Origin: a virus
Virus record (IMG/VR): IMGVR_UViG_3300002138_000025
Location: 1-27,700 of that record
Length of the DNA: 27,700 nucleotides
Direction: 5' to 3' (one strand)
Position 1 is the first letter of the stretch. Each line of letters begins with the position of its first letter. The notes under the pieces are model-generated. The model saw only the letters and a program-made list of their open reading frames with translations, did no database searches and was not told the origin of the DNA. Of this stretch, positions 22,506 to 27,700 are shown piece after piece. A program made the position numbers and the translations under genes.

Positions 22506-23294
22506 TTATTTGTTTAAACCTGATAACCGCATAACGGCATCTTTACGAACTTTAGGGATTAACCGTTTAGTCAATCTATCAGTCATGTTTTTACGTTTGT
22601 TAACTAATTTCTCTACACTACCACGAGTTGCGTATGAAAGGGATGATTTTGCACGACCTTTCAAGATCTTCTTGAATACCATTGCACGAGCACGCCTTTT
22701 AGCACGTCTCTGAACAACTGATTTGGATGCCATACGACGTGATGCAATTAGTCTACCAATTGCAATGCGAGATTTACTACGTCTTAGGATTTGTTTTTTA
22801 CGAGCACGATCGGCTGGAGTTAGTATAGCTTCATCAACGACGAATAAATTTACATCTTCTTCAGATAGTAGTTCTTCGCTAAATTCAAAGTCTTCTTCAA
22901 GACCTTCGGTGTACATATTAAGTTCGTACTTACCGCCTTCCATGCCATAGACTTGCATGTGAAGTTTATTCTTAACAGGTTTCCCTGATTTGGTAAGATC
23001 GATTGAGAAGGAGTTTGTTTTTCCGACCGATGGTTTACGAGGTCCTACGGCGACTTTATTATGATAGTCGTCCATGTCGATTTCGTATCCTCGTTTTTTA
23101 ACTTGTTCTATTGCATGCTGTACAGCAGAAGAATATGATTTATGATAGATATCATAATCATTTTTACCTTCTTCAACCTCGGAAGAGTCTTCTAAGACGT
23201 CTTCAACGTCTTTCCGACGTTTTGCATTTTTAGCGAGTTGAACATCGCCAGTGCCTGTATAATCTACAGCTATTAGTTCTTTAAACGATAACAT
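22506..23294 (-). CDS. Basic DNA-binding-like head protein candidate
   Basis: The protein has 262 aa from the ATG at 23294, picked because TTAGGAAC lies before it and because the start MLSFKELI restores the shared N-terminal motif; the upstream frame overlaps the previous gene. The N-terminal half is mixed (IYHKSYSSAVQHAIEQVKKR; KLHMQVYGMEGGKYEL), then an acidic strip (EEDFEFSEELLSEED), and the C-terminal 100 residues are extremely Arg/Lys-rich (RARKKQILRRSKSRIAIGR, RRAKRRARAMVF). This charge pattern suits DNA packing inside the head. No named family. Confidence 0.68.
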   Translation of the reverse strand: MLSFKELIAVDYTGTGDVQLAKNAKRRKDVEDVLEDSSEVEEGKNDYDIYHKSYSSAVQHAIEQVKKRGYEIDMDDYHNKVAVGPRKPSVGKTNSFSIDLTKSGKPVKNKLHMQVYGMEGGKYELNMYTEGLEEDFEFSEELLSEEDVNLFVVDEAILTPADRARKKQILRRSKSRIAIGRLIASRRMASKSVVQRRAKRRARAMVFKKILKGRAKSSLSYATRGSVEKLVNKRKNMTDRLTKRLIPKVRKDAVMRLSGLNK

Positions 23295-23320
23295 TTTGTT
23301 CCTAATCCCATTTAATAAAA

Positions 23321-24559
23321 TTATCTTCGATTGGAAGATTGCCAACCTTTTATAACGCCTGGATCAAAGTTATTTGTACTAAACTCCAAACGATCTACAA
23401 GTTTGACTGCCCCTCCAGCGATAGTATCGATAGCAACAAAACCTTCTGCCTTAGTAACTTTATATCCATTACTAGTTTTGACAAAGGTCTTAGTCATATT
23501 CAATGTGTCTAACTTATTTATAATAATTAGCTTCGCATCAGACAGTAATTGTTGCATTTCGAAGACATTTGCCATATTATTTTTACCAGTTCCACCTAAT
23601 ATTGATAATATTTGATCTAATTCTTCTTTTTGTTTCTTTTTACCGGCATCAGTTGACCGTTTATCCATCTCTTTTTGATATTTTGCTTTAATGAAATTAA
23701 TTAAATCATTAACTTTCTTTGCAGGGGCTGGTTGTGATGCTTTATTCCGAAAGAATGTATTGTTAAATGTATTAACAGATATGTTAAAACCTTTATCGTT
23801 TGATATTTCATCAAAGAAAGATGCAGGAACAGACTTAAATAGTTGGCCAACCCTTGATAACTGTGCAGTGACTAAACCAGTTTCAGAATTAGTCATAGTT
23901 GCAGTACCAGACATATCTTGTAGATTTGCACTAACTGCCCATAAACTATTACCGTGTTTAAGTGTACTAATATCAAACCCATAAGAAGCAGACATATTCT
24001 CAAATGAGTTGCCAGTATATACTGTATGAAATACTATACCAATCTTTGCGGCACGAACTTTTTTACCCTCATCACTATTTGCTTCAATGGCATATGCTAT
24101 TGTGTTAGGATGGAAAACCCAATACTTAACACCGTCAACTGTTTCAGATTTTAAATCTGGTTTAGTAAACATGATATCACCTTGAATAACACCTTTAATG
24201 TTAACCTTTGACAATTCATCAAACGCAACTTTTAATTTGTTAGTTAGATCTCCAGAGGTATCTGCTTCAATATCTTTATGACTCTTGTATACTTTAGGAC
24301 TCTTATTAAAGATACCCTTTTTAGCAACAAAGAATTTACCATCAGTTGGATCAGTACCAGCAAATACTGCTGGGGCACCATCCCACTTAACTGTTACATT
24401 AGTTTTAGACTTAGAATTACCAGCAAGCATATCACGTAACGATTGTAATGCATTAATCGCTTGACGAACACCTTCAACACCACCATCAAGGACAAGATCC
24501 TCTAGATGGGCCATATGGACATTTTTCTCTTCTGTGACAAATTTGTTAAATGAGATCAT
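23321..24559 (-). CDS. Conserved phage protein with ligase-like KxDG motif
   Basis: The protein has 412 aa. Tag-like N-terminus MISFNKFVTEEKN, then MAHLEDLVLDGG. Residues 55-66 hold VTVKWDGAPAVF: K58-W-D60-G61 matches motif I of covalent nucleotidyltransferases (DNA/RNA ligases). GVIQGDIMFT could be motif III, and near the C-terminus KAEGFVAIDT (motif IV) and GGAVKLVDR (motif V) complete the order. I recall the same protein widely in T4-like cyanophages as hypothetical. The ligase relation is my inference. GGAT before the ATG is the ribosome-binding site, and a 12-codon ORF bridges it to the gene upstream. Confidence 0.72.
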   Translation of the reverse strand: MISFNKFVTEEKNVHMAHLEDLVLDGGVEGVRQAINALQSLRDMLAGNSKSKTNVTVKWDGAPAVFAGTDPTDGKFFVAKKGIFNKSPKVYKSHKDIEADTSGDLTNKLKVAFDELSKVNIKGVIQGDIMFTKPDLKSETVDGVKYWVFHPNTIAYAIEANSDEGKKVRAAKIGIVFHTVYTGNSFENMSASYGFDISTLKHGNSLWAVSANLQDMSGTATMTNSETGLVTAQLSRVGQLFKSVPASFFDEISNDKGFNISVNTFNNTFFRNKASQPAPAKKVNDLINFIKAKYQKEMDKRSTDAGKKKQKEELDQILSILGGTGKNNMANVFEMQQLLSDAKLIIINKLDTLNMTKTFVKTSNGYKVTKAEGFVAIDTIAGGAVKLVDRLEFSTNNFDPGVIKGWQSSNRR

Positions 24560-24597
24560 TAGTTAATCCATTGTGTGATTTTAGAAAAGATATTCAT
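24559..24597 (-). CDS. Bridging micro-ORF (12 codons)
   Basis: MNIFSKITQWIN then TAA. Its ATG overlaps the TGA of the upstream gene (ATGA) and its TAA overlaps the next ATG (TAATG). It exactly fills the gap between two genes, so ribosomes could pass without a break. The peptide may have no role of its own. Confidence 0.35.
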   Translation of the reverse strand: MNIFSKITQWIN

Positions 24598-25694
24598 TTC
24601 GTGAAGTCAATCGTATCTTTAGATTGAATTTCAACCTCAACACCTAAGAACTGTAGTACCGAATCAATACCACTACTTAGGATAGATTTCATTTTATTGA
24701 ATGCTGATGCAACCGCACTCTTAATAGAAGTAGCAATTTTACCTAAGTCAAAGAATTCGTTGATCGAATCAACTTCTTCAGGAGTATATCCCTCTTTCTT
24801 AACTTTATCTGAGGCGTCAACGATAAGTGATACAACAGACCAGAAGTTATATTCTCCAGTCTTCTCCCCCTTGATTTTGCGTGAAGTTGTTTTGAAACGT
24901 GCCTGGAGTTTCATCTTGTTTGCAATTGATTCGCAGTATGCATCATCGTATACAGAGTGAACTTGTACATCAGATCCATCATGTGAAGTTACTAACATAA
25001 ACTCAGCAGCAGAGTCGGATTTCTCGCCGAACTTACCAAACCCACTCATCGCCTCACGTGCAAATGCAATTTTAAATTCTTTAGATTGTTCAAATAGTTT
25101 ACCAAGTTCCTTCATACATTCTTTATGTGCGGACTCACCAGCGTTCACGACTTCATTCTTACCTGACTTGACAATCGCCCTTAGTTGCCCAGGGGCTAGT
25201 GATGCAGTAACGAAGTTCTCAAGTATCGCCGCCACCTTTTTGGTTTGTGGGTTTTTTTCCAGGCCTTTGATTTGTTTAATTGCGACGTTGAATGTTGCAG
25301 TAGACTCTGATTTACCACCAGACATCAACTGCGCCTGACCAACCTTGACCGAGAAACGTTGTTTACCAATCATAACGTCTGTCTTAGGGGTTGTATTACT
25401 AGCGCCAAACGACTTCCAGTATGCAGAGATAGGGTTTGATATACGACCATATACTTCTGCCTTAGAGCCCCTCTTTGCATGATTACCATTGAGTAATGCA
25501 GTGGCCACACGACGACCAGTCTCGATGACTTTAGGGTTGATCTTTAATATCTCATACTGTAGTTCTGAGATACCTGCTATGTTAGGGTCCAACTTCATAC
25601 CACAAACTTCATGCCACCCAATTACTATAGCAGCTTCGTAGTCTTCTGCCTTTAATGTAGTGGCTTCTATTAAATAATCTTTAAAACTTTGCAT
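24594..25694 (-). CDS. Nuclease-like phage protein with capsid-targeting-like N-terminus
   Basis: The protein has 366 aa from the ATG at 25694, with GGAG 7 nt upstream; an ATG 12 nt earlier lacks one. The N-terminus MQSFKDYLIEATT is the best match to the T4 capsid-targeting pattern, with a potential LIE/A prohead-protease site. Residues about 103-128 read PKTDVMIGKQRFSVKVGQAQ and then LMSGG, a D...SxK arrangement (D106, K117) like the PD-(D/E)XK nucleases. The C-terminal 60 residues are amphipathic helices (IKSAVASAFNKMKSIL). Related proteins occur in T4-like cyanophages. First gene after a late promoter. Nuclease activity is an inference. Confidence 0.68.
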   Translation of the reverse strand: MQSFKDYLIEATTLKAEDYEAAIVIGWHEVCGMKLDPNIAGISELQYEILKINPKVIETGRRVATALLNGNHAKRGSKAEVYGRISNPISAYWKSFGASNTTPKTDVMIGKQRFSVKVGQAQLMSGGKSESTATFNVAIKQIKGLEKNPQTKKVAAILENFVTASLAPGQLRAIVKSGKNEVVNAGESAHKECMKELGKLFEQSKEFKIAFAREAMSGFGKFGEKSDSAAEFMLVTSHDGSDVQVHSVYDDAYCESIANKMKLQARFKTTSRKIKGEKTGEYNFWSVVSLIVDASDKVKKEGYTPEEVDSINEFFDLGKIATSIKSAVASAFNKMKSILSSGIDSVLQFLGVEVEIQSKDTIDFTK

Positions 25695-25725
25695 CGTTAT
25701 CTCCATTAATCAGTAGTATTTTATA

Positions 25726-25733
25726 TATTTATA
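25726..25733 (-). promoter_or_regulatory. T4-type late promoter (TATAAATA)
   Basis: Minus-strand TATAAATA, the exact T4 late consensus -10, with the predicted start about 25 nt before the ATG of the 25694 gene and a GGAG ribosome-binding site in the leader. It lies just past the terminator of the preceding unit. This fits late expression of the head-protein-like genes. Confidence 0.68.
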
Positions 25734-25747
25734 TAATTTGAATATCC

Positions 25748-25784
25748 AAAAAAAAAACGACAAGAGGATTACCCCCCTGCCGTT
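25748..25784 (-). terminator. Rho-independent terminator
   Basis: Minus-strand RNA: AACGGCA (25778-25784) pairs with TGTCGTT (25756-25762) with one G-U, extended by G-rich/C-rich inner pairs, followed by a run of ten U residues (plus-strand a-run 25748-25757). It ends the small-gene unit 26697-25807. Confidence 0.88.
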
Positions 25785-25806
25785 AAATAATTAATCCTAT
25801 TGAATA

Positions 25807-26034
25807 TTAATCTAGTAATAATTGAATTGTATATTTTGCTTCAGGTGTAGACTTACATTTATCACCGTTAACCGTTATGTTTCTATTAGTTACTATACTA
25901 ACTTTAAATTTTCCAGCAGACAATTTCCAATCTGATGCTAATTTTTCTTTTACTGGAACCTTACCAGTTGCAAAGTAGAGGGTATCCATAAGTTCATCAG
26001 ACGCCAATTTACGTAAAAAATGAATATTAGCCAT
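25807..26034 (-). CDS. Small basic protein, unknown function
   Basis: About 75 aa from the ATG at 26034, which overlaps the stop of the upstream gene; a longer frame to 26067 would overlap much more. MANIHFLRKLASDELMDTLY starts a helix followed by beta-rich DWKLSAGKFKVSIVTNR and a KYTIQLLLD end. No clear ribosome-binding site and no recognised family. Followed by the terminator at 25748-25784. Confidence 0.55.
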   Translation of the reverse strand: MANIHFLRKLASDELMDTLYFATGKVPVKEKLASDWKLSAGKFKVSIVTNRNITVNGDKCKSTPEAKYTIQLLLD

Positions 26035-26230
26035 TGGTATTGATATACTTATGAACAATTTTATCAATGATCATTGTTGGAATAGAAATGTAAGGTTCTT
26101 CCAGTATGAATGGGCAAGGTAATTTCCAACCCCGATTAGATAAAAATTCATTATATCTTTGTAAATCGATTTTAGAATCTACATTAAATTCACGTTTAGT
26201 ATTATTCATTTTAAATTTCTCAAGTATCAT
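26027..26230 (-). CDS. Small protein, unknown function
   Basis: About 67 aa from the ATG at 26230, supported by an ATGA overlap with the short membrane-protein ORF just upstream. An internal ATG at 26209 (MNNTKREF) is an alternative. Contains NRGWKLPCPFILEEPYISIP; no family recognised. Confidence 0.5.
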   Translation of the reverse strand: MILEKFKMNNTKREFNVDSKIDLQRYNEFLSNRGWKLPCPFILEEPYISIPTMIIDKIVHKYINTNG

Positions 26231-26325
26231 GGTTTCATTATAAAGGCAAAGTACAATCCGAATGGTGCTCCAATTATGCAAGCAATTGTTAAAGCGGTTA
26301 TGATATCATTTAATAAAGATTTCAT
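26227..26325 (-). CDS. 32-residue membrane protein
   Basis: MKSLLNDIITALTIACIIGA begins a single hydrophobic helix, ending FIMKP. AAGGA lies about 9 nt upstream. Its ATG overlaps the previous stop (TAATG) and its TGA overlaps the next ATG (ATGA), so it sits perfectly in the chain. Function unknown. Confidence 0.55.
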   Translation of the reverse strand: MKSLLNDIITALTIACIIGAPFGLYFAFIMKP

Positions 26326-26471
26326 TATATAATTCCTTCTAGTTTCAAGATCTTCTCTTTAATTTCTATAATTCTTGATTCAGTTTCTTGATTAGAAACT
26401 AGGTCTAACGACCAACGGACTTCACATAACATTACTAATTGATTATATAGTGTATTTAAAGTTTCTTTCAT
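26325..26471 (-). CDS. Small helical protein (48 aa)
   Basis: Starts MKETLNTLYNQLVMLCEVRW and ends EIKEKILKLEGII. Strong ribosome-binding site (AGGAGT) before the ATG. Helical, possibly a coiled coil. Stop overlaps the next start (TAATG). Not recognised. Confidence 0.6.
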   Translation of the reverse strand: MKETLNTLYNQLVMLCEVRWSLDLVSNQETESRIIEIKEKILKLEGII

Positions 26472-26484
26472 CACTTACTCCTAA

Positions 26485-26697
26485 TTACTCAACAGCCGCA
26501 ATTAAATTGTTCTTCATCGTAACCTTTGCAAAGAACTCACGCCCTTTAAGACCTGTAACTAGCGGCCGGTGTGCGCCAACAAAACTACCTGTGGCCACAT
26601 ACTCTGGTCCAAACATACTAGTCTCCTGGTACACCAATTTGGAGCCAACTGCCGCTTTGAGTTCTTTTTTGCTTGTGTAGCCTGTGAATAACATCAT
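26485..26697 (-). CDS. Conserved small marine-phage protein
   Basis: The protein has 70 aa from the ATG at 26697 (MMLFTGYTSKKELKAAVG), with AAGGGAAAAAG upstream; the longer frame would start inside the promoter. YQETSMFGPEYVATGSFVGA and GREFFAKVTMKNNLI match a small protein I recall in T4-like cyanophages. Function unknown. First gene after the promoter at 26731-26759. Confidence 0.72.
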   Translation of the reverse strand: MMLFTGYTSKKELKAAVGSKLVYQETSMFGPEYVATGSFVGAHRPLVTGLKGREFFAKVTMKNNLIAAVE

Positions 26698-26717
26698 ATC
26701 TTTTTCCCTTTGTTTGT

Positions 26718-26759
26718 TACTGTATAGTACAGTATACCACAAAATAATAACCTTTGCAA
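26718..26759 (-). promoter_or_regulatory. Sigma70-type promoter (TTGCAA-17-TATACT) with start-site dyad
   Basis: On the minus strand, -35 TTGCAA (26754-26759), a 17-bp spacer ending TTGTGG, and -10 TATACT (26731-26736). A perfect 7-bp inverted repeat, tactgta (26718-26724) and tacagta (26728-26734), covers the -10 and predicted start and is a candidate operator. Confidence 0.8.
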
Positions 26760-26781
26760 CTGTAGGGTTATTATTCTGTGG
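26737..26781. repeat. 16-bp inverted repeat enclosing the -35 box
   Basis: ccacaaaataataacc (26737-26752) and ggttattattctgtgg (26766-26781) are reverse complements with one mismatch, which is a G-U pair in minus-strand RNA; the 13-nt loop carries the -35. No U-run follows, so it is not a standard terminator of the upstream genes. Confidence 0.75.
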
Positions 26782-26795
26782 TATTTAAACAACAA

Positions 26796-26948
26796 TTAAT
26801 GTATTTGTATTGAGATCTCGAATATAGGAGTTTTATCCATATTAGTTAACCATTGTCGGACCACATTAAGTGCTTCATCGGAACTTAAACACTCCACTGA
26901 CCATACTGTATTGAATTCATCGGTTATATGTACTGTTATATTTGGCAT
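26796..26948 (-). CDS. Small protein (50 aa), unknown function
   Basis: MPNITVHITDEFNTVWSVEC starts a beta-alpha-beta-like small domain ending IFEISIQIH. The ATG directly abuts the stop of the upstream gene (TAAATG). Compact, no motif recognised. Confidence 0.6.
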   Translation of the reverse strand: MPNITVHITDEFNTVWSVECLSSDEALNVVRQWLTNMDKTPIFEISIQIH

Positions 26949-27101
26949 TTAATATTCTTCAGTTTCAATATCAATTCTCAACTTACCGTAAAACTCTAAC
27001 AAGTCTAGATTGCTCCATTGATCCCAAGGTTTCATTCCGTACATTTCTATCTCAGTAAGTTCAATCAATTTTAAAATCTCATCGATTACTAAATTTCTCA
27101 T
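26949..27101 (-). CDS. Small acidic protein (50 aa), unknown function
   Basis: MRNLVIDEILKLIELTEIEM followed by a W-D-Q-W-S-N-L-D-L-L-E-F-Y segment and an acidic end. Helical. It abuts the next gene directly. Resembles small proteins in T4-like cyanophages, no known role. Confidence 0.6.
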   Translation of the reverse strand: MRNLVIDEILKLIELTEIEMYGMKPWDQWSNLDLLEFYGKLRIDIETEEY

Positions 27102-27106
27102 AATTG

Positions 27107-27700
27107 TTAATCCCACAGCCCTGAATAATATTTCCCGAACAAACGGAAACCATTTTTCACTCTTGTTTCGTAAATCTTCATACCTTTGGTATCAATTTTA
27201 AATGTATCTTTTGGACCTTTTATCATTTCACTACAGTCATTTTCAAGTTTTTTCCATTGAATGTCATGTTCTCCAGAATAAAATTGTTCTTCCCAATCGT
27301 TTAATTTAGAATCAAACGCAAAAATCATTTCATCAAGAACCCAATCCCAACGCTTGAAATGATTCTCATCTGTGTCCCACTCGTTTTCTTTGGGTGGTGC
27401 GCTTGTGCTTTTTAGTTCTTTAGGCACATCTGCATCATCAACAAAGGGAGCACCGTGTTTAGTTTCTTTTAGCTGTTTAAGCATTGGTAATACTATGGTA
27501 GACAATGTACTATCCATATTCCAAGTATCCCACTTGTCAATTTTAACATACTCAATTCTGGGATGTATAAACTTACGGACAGCTTGTAATGCGGTACACA
27601 GTGGTTCTAAGCGAGTAGCCCACAATTCAATTTTAGGTTCGTCATAATCAATCTCTCGCCAAAAGAATACCTTTTCCAAAATTACATAAGGACTTAACCA
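27107..27700 (-). CDS. Conserved T4-like marine phage protein (5' end outside the window)
   Basis: The frame runs open from the right edge to the stop at 27107 (197 codons visible), so an apparent TTG start at 27679 is probably internal. IEYVKIDKWDTWNMDSTLST, VLPMLKQLKETKHGAPFVDD and ENHFKRWDWVLDEMIFAF are hallmarks of a protein found in very many T4-like cyanophage and pelagiphage genomes. Role unknown. It is the first visible gene of the minus-strand series. Confidence 0.85.
   Translation of the reverse strand, partial: WLSPYVILEKVFFWREIDYDEPKIELWATRLEPLCTALQAVRKFIHPRIEYVKIDKWDTWNMDSTLSTIVLPMLKQLKETKHGAPFVDDADVPKELKSTSAPPKENEWDTDENHFKRWDWVLDEMIFAFDSKLNDWEEQFYSGEHDIQWKKLENDCSEMIKGPKDTFKIDTKGMKIYETRVKNGFRLFGKYYSGLWD

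Overview
The window reads as part of a T4-like marine myovirus genome, or a very close provirus-like relative. The grounds are the tightly packed, mostly minus-strand gene order (4-base ATGA overlaps are common), an AT-rich composition, and a T4/cyanophage/pelagiphage gene set: PhoH, ClpP-like protease, T4-type RNase H, an MGME1-like exonuclease, class Ia ribonucleotide reductase with glutaredoxin, a GIY-YIG-like protein, a spanin-like pair, a tRNA-Asp, and several conserved marine-phage proteins of unknown role. I see no integrase, attachment site or insertion sequence. The bacterial genes carried (ErpA/IscU/IscA, omega subunit) look proteobacterial. An ISC-type iron-sulfur system would fit a beta- or gammaproteobacterial host better than a SUF-only host, but that is inference.

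Layout. Positions 1-4035 (plus strand) hold an unusual four-gene cassette: the repeat-containing tail of an unidentified protein, a secreted curlin-repeat protein, a secreted FecR-domain protein, and a membrane CHASE2-class III adenylate cyclase with every catalytic residue present. Everything from 4049 to the right edge is on the minus strand, convergent with the cassette. Read leftward along transcription (right to left), it begins with small conserved phage genes (27700-25807) that end at a strong terminator at 25748-25784. A T4-type late promoter (TATAAATA, 25726-25733) then opens a run of proteins, several with a short N-terminal motif of the form M-x-x-F-K-[ED]-[FYL]-[IL]-x-E that resembles the T4 capsid-targeting sequence (25694-17573). 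Next come the spanin-like pair (17503-16693), the nrdA-nrdB-grx operon with two small genes (16647-12336), RNase H and a DUF6433-like gene (12260-10973), a coiled-coil small gene (10905-10744), and the 10666-6545 operon (CDKHVVKM protein, FmdB-like, PhoH, exonuclease, ClpP, ErpA, IscU, IscA). Last are a HAD hydrolase, small membrane proteins, tRNA-Asp, an Api92-like protein and an RNA polymerase omega-like subunit (6430-4049).

Regulation visible in the sequence: seven minus-strand promoters share a sigma70 architecture with exactly 17-bp spacing. Most have a TTGCA-type -35, often within ACTTGCA, and a -10 of TATAAT commonly preceded by TATGG. Several of the -10 boxes sit at the centre of an inverted repeat. 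They stand before the HAD gene, the small membrane gene/tRNA, the PhoH operon, RNase H, nrdA, the spanin pair and the 26697 gene, so they look like one co-ordinated early class. The nrdA promoter is followed by a 10-codon leader ORF whose end overlaps the nrdA start.

The most noteworthy content is the curlin/FecR/cyclase cassette, the phage-borne omega-like subunit, the ErpA-IscU-IscA operon that keeps the HscA-recognition motif, and a set of otherwise unrelated enzymes that may be packaged in the head through a shared N-terminal tag.
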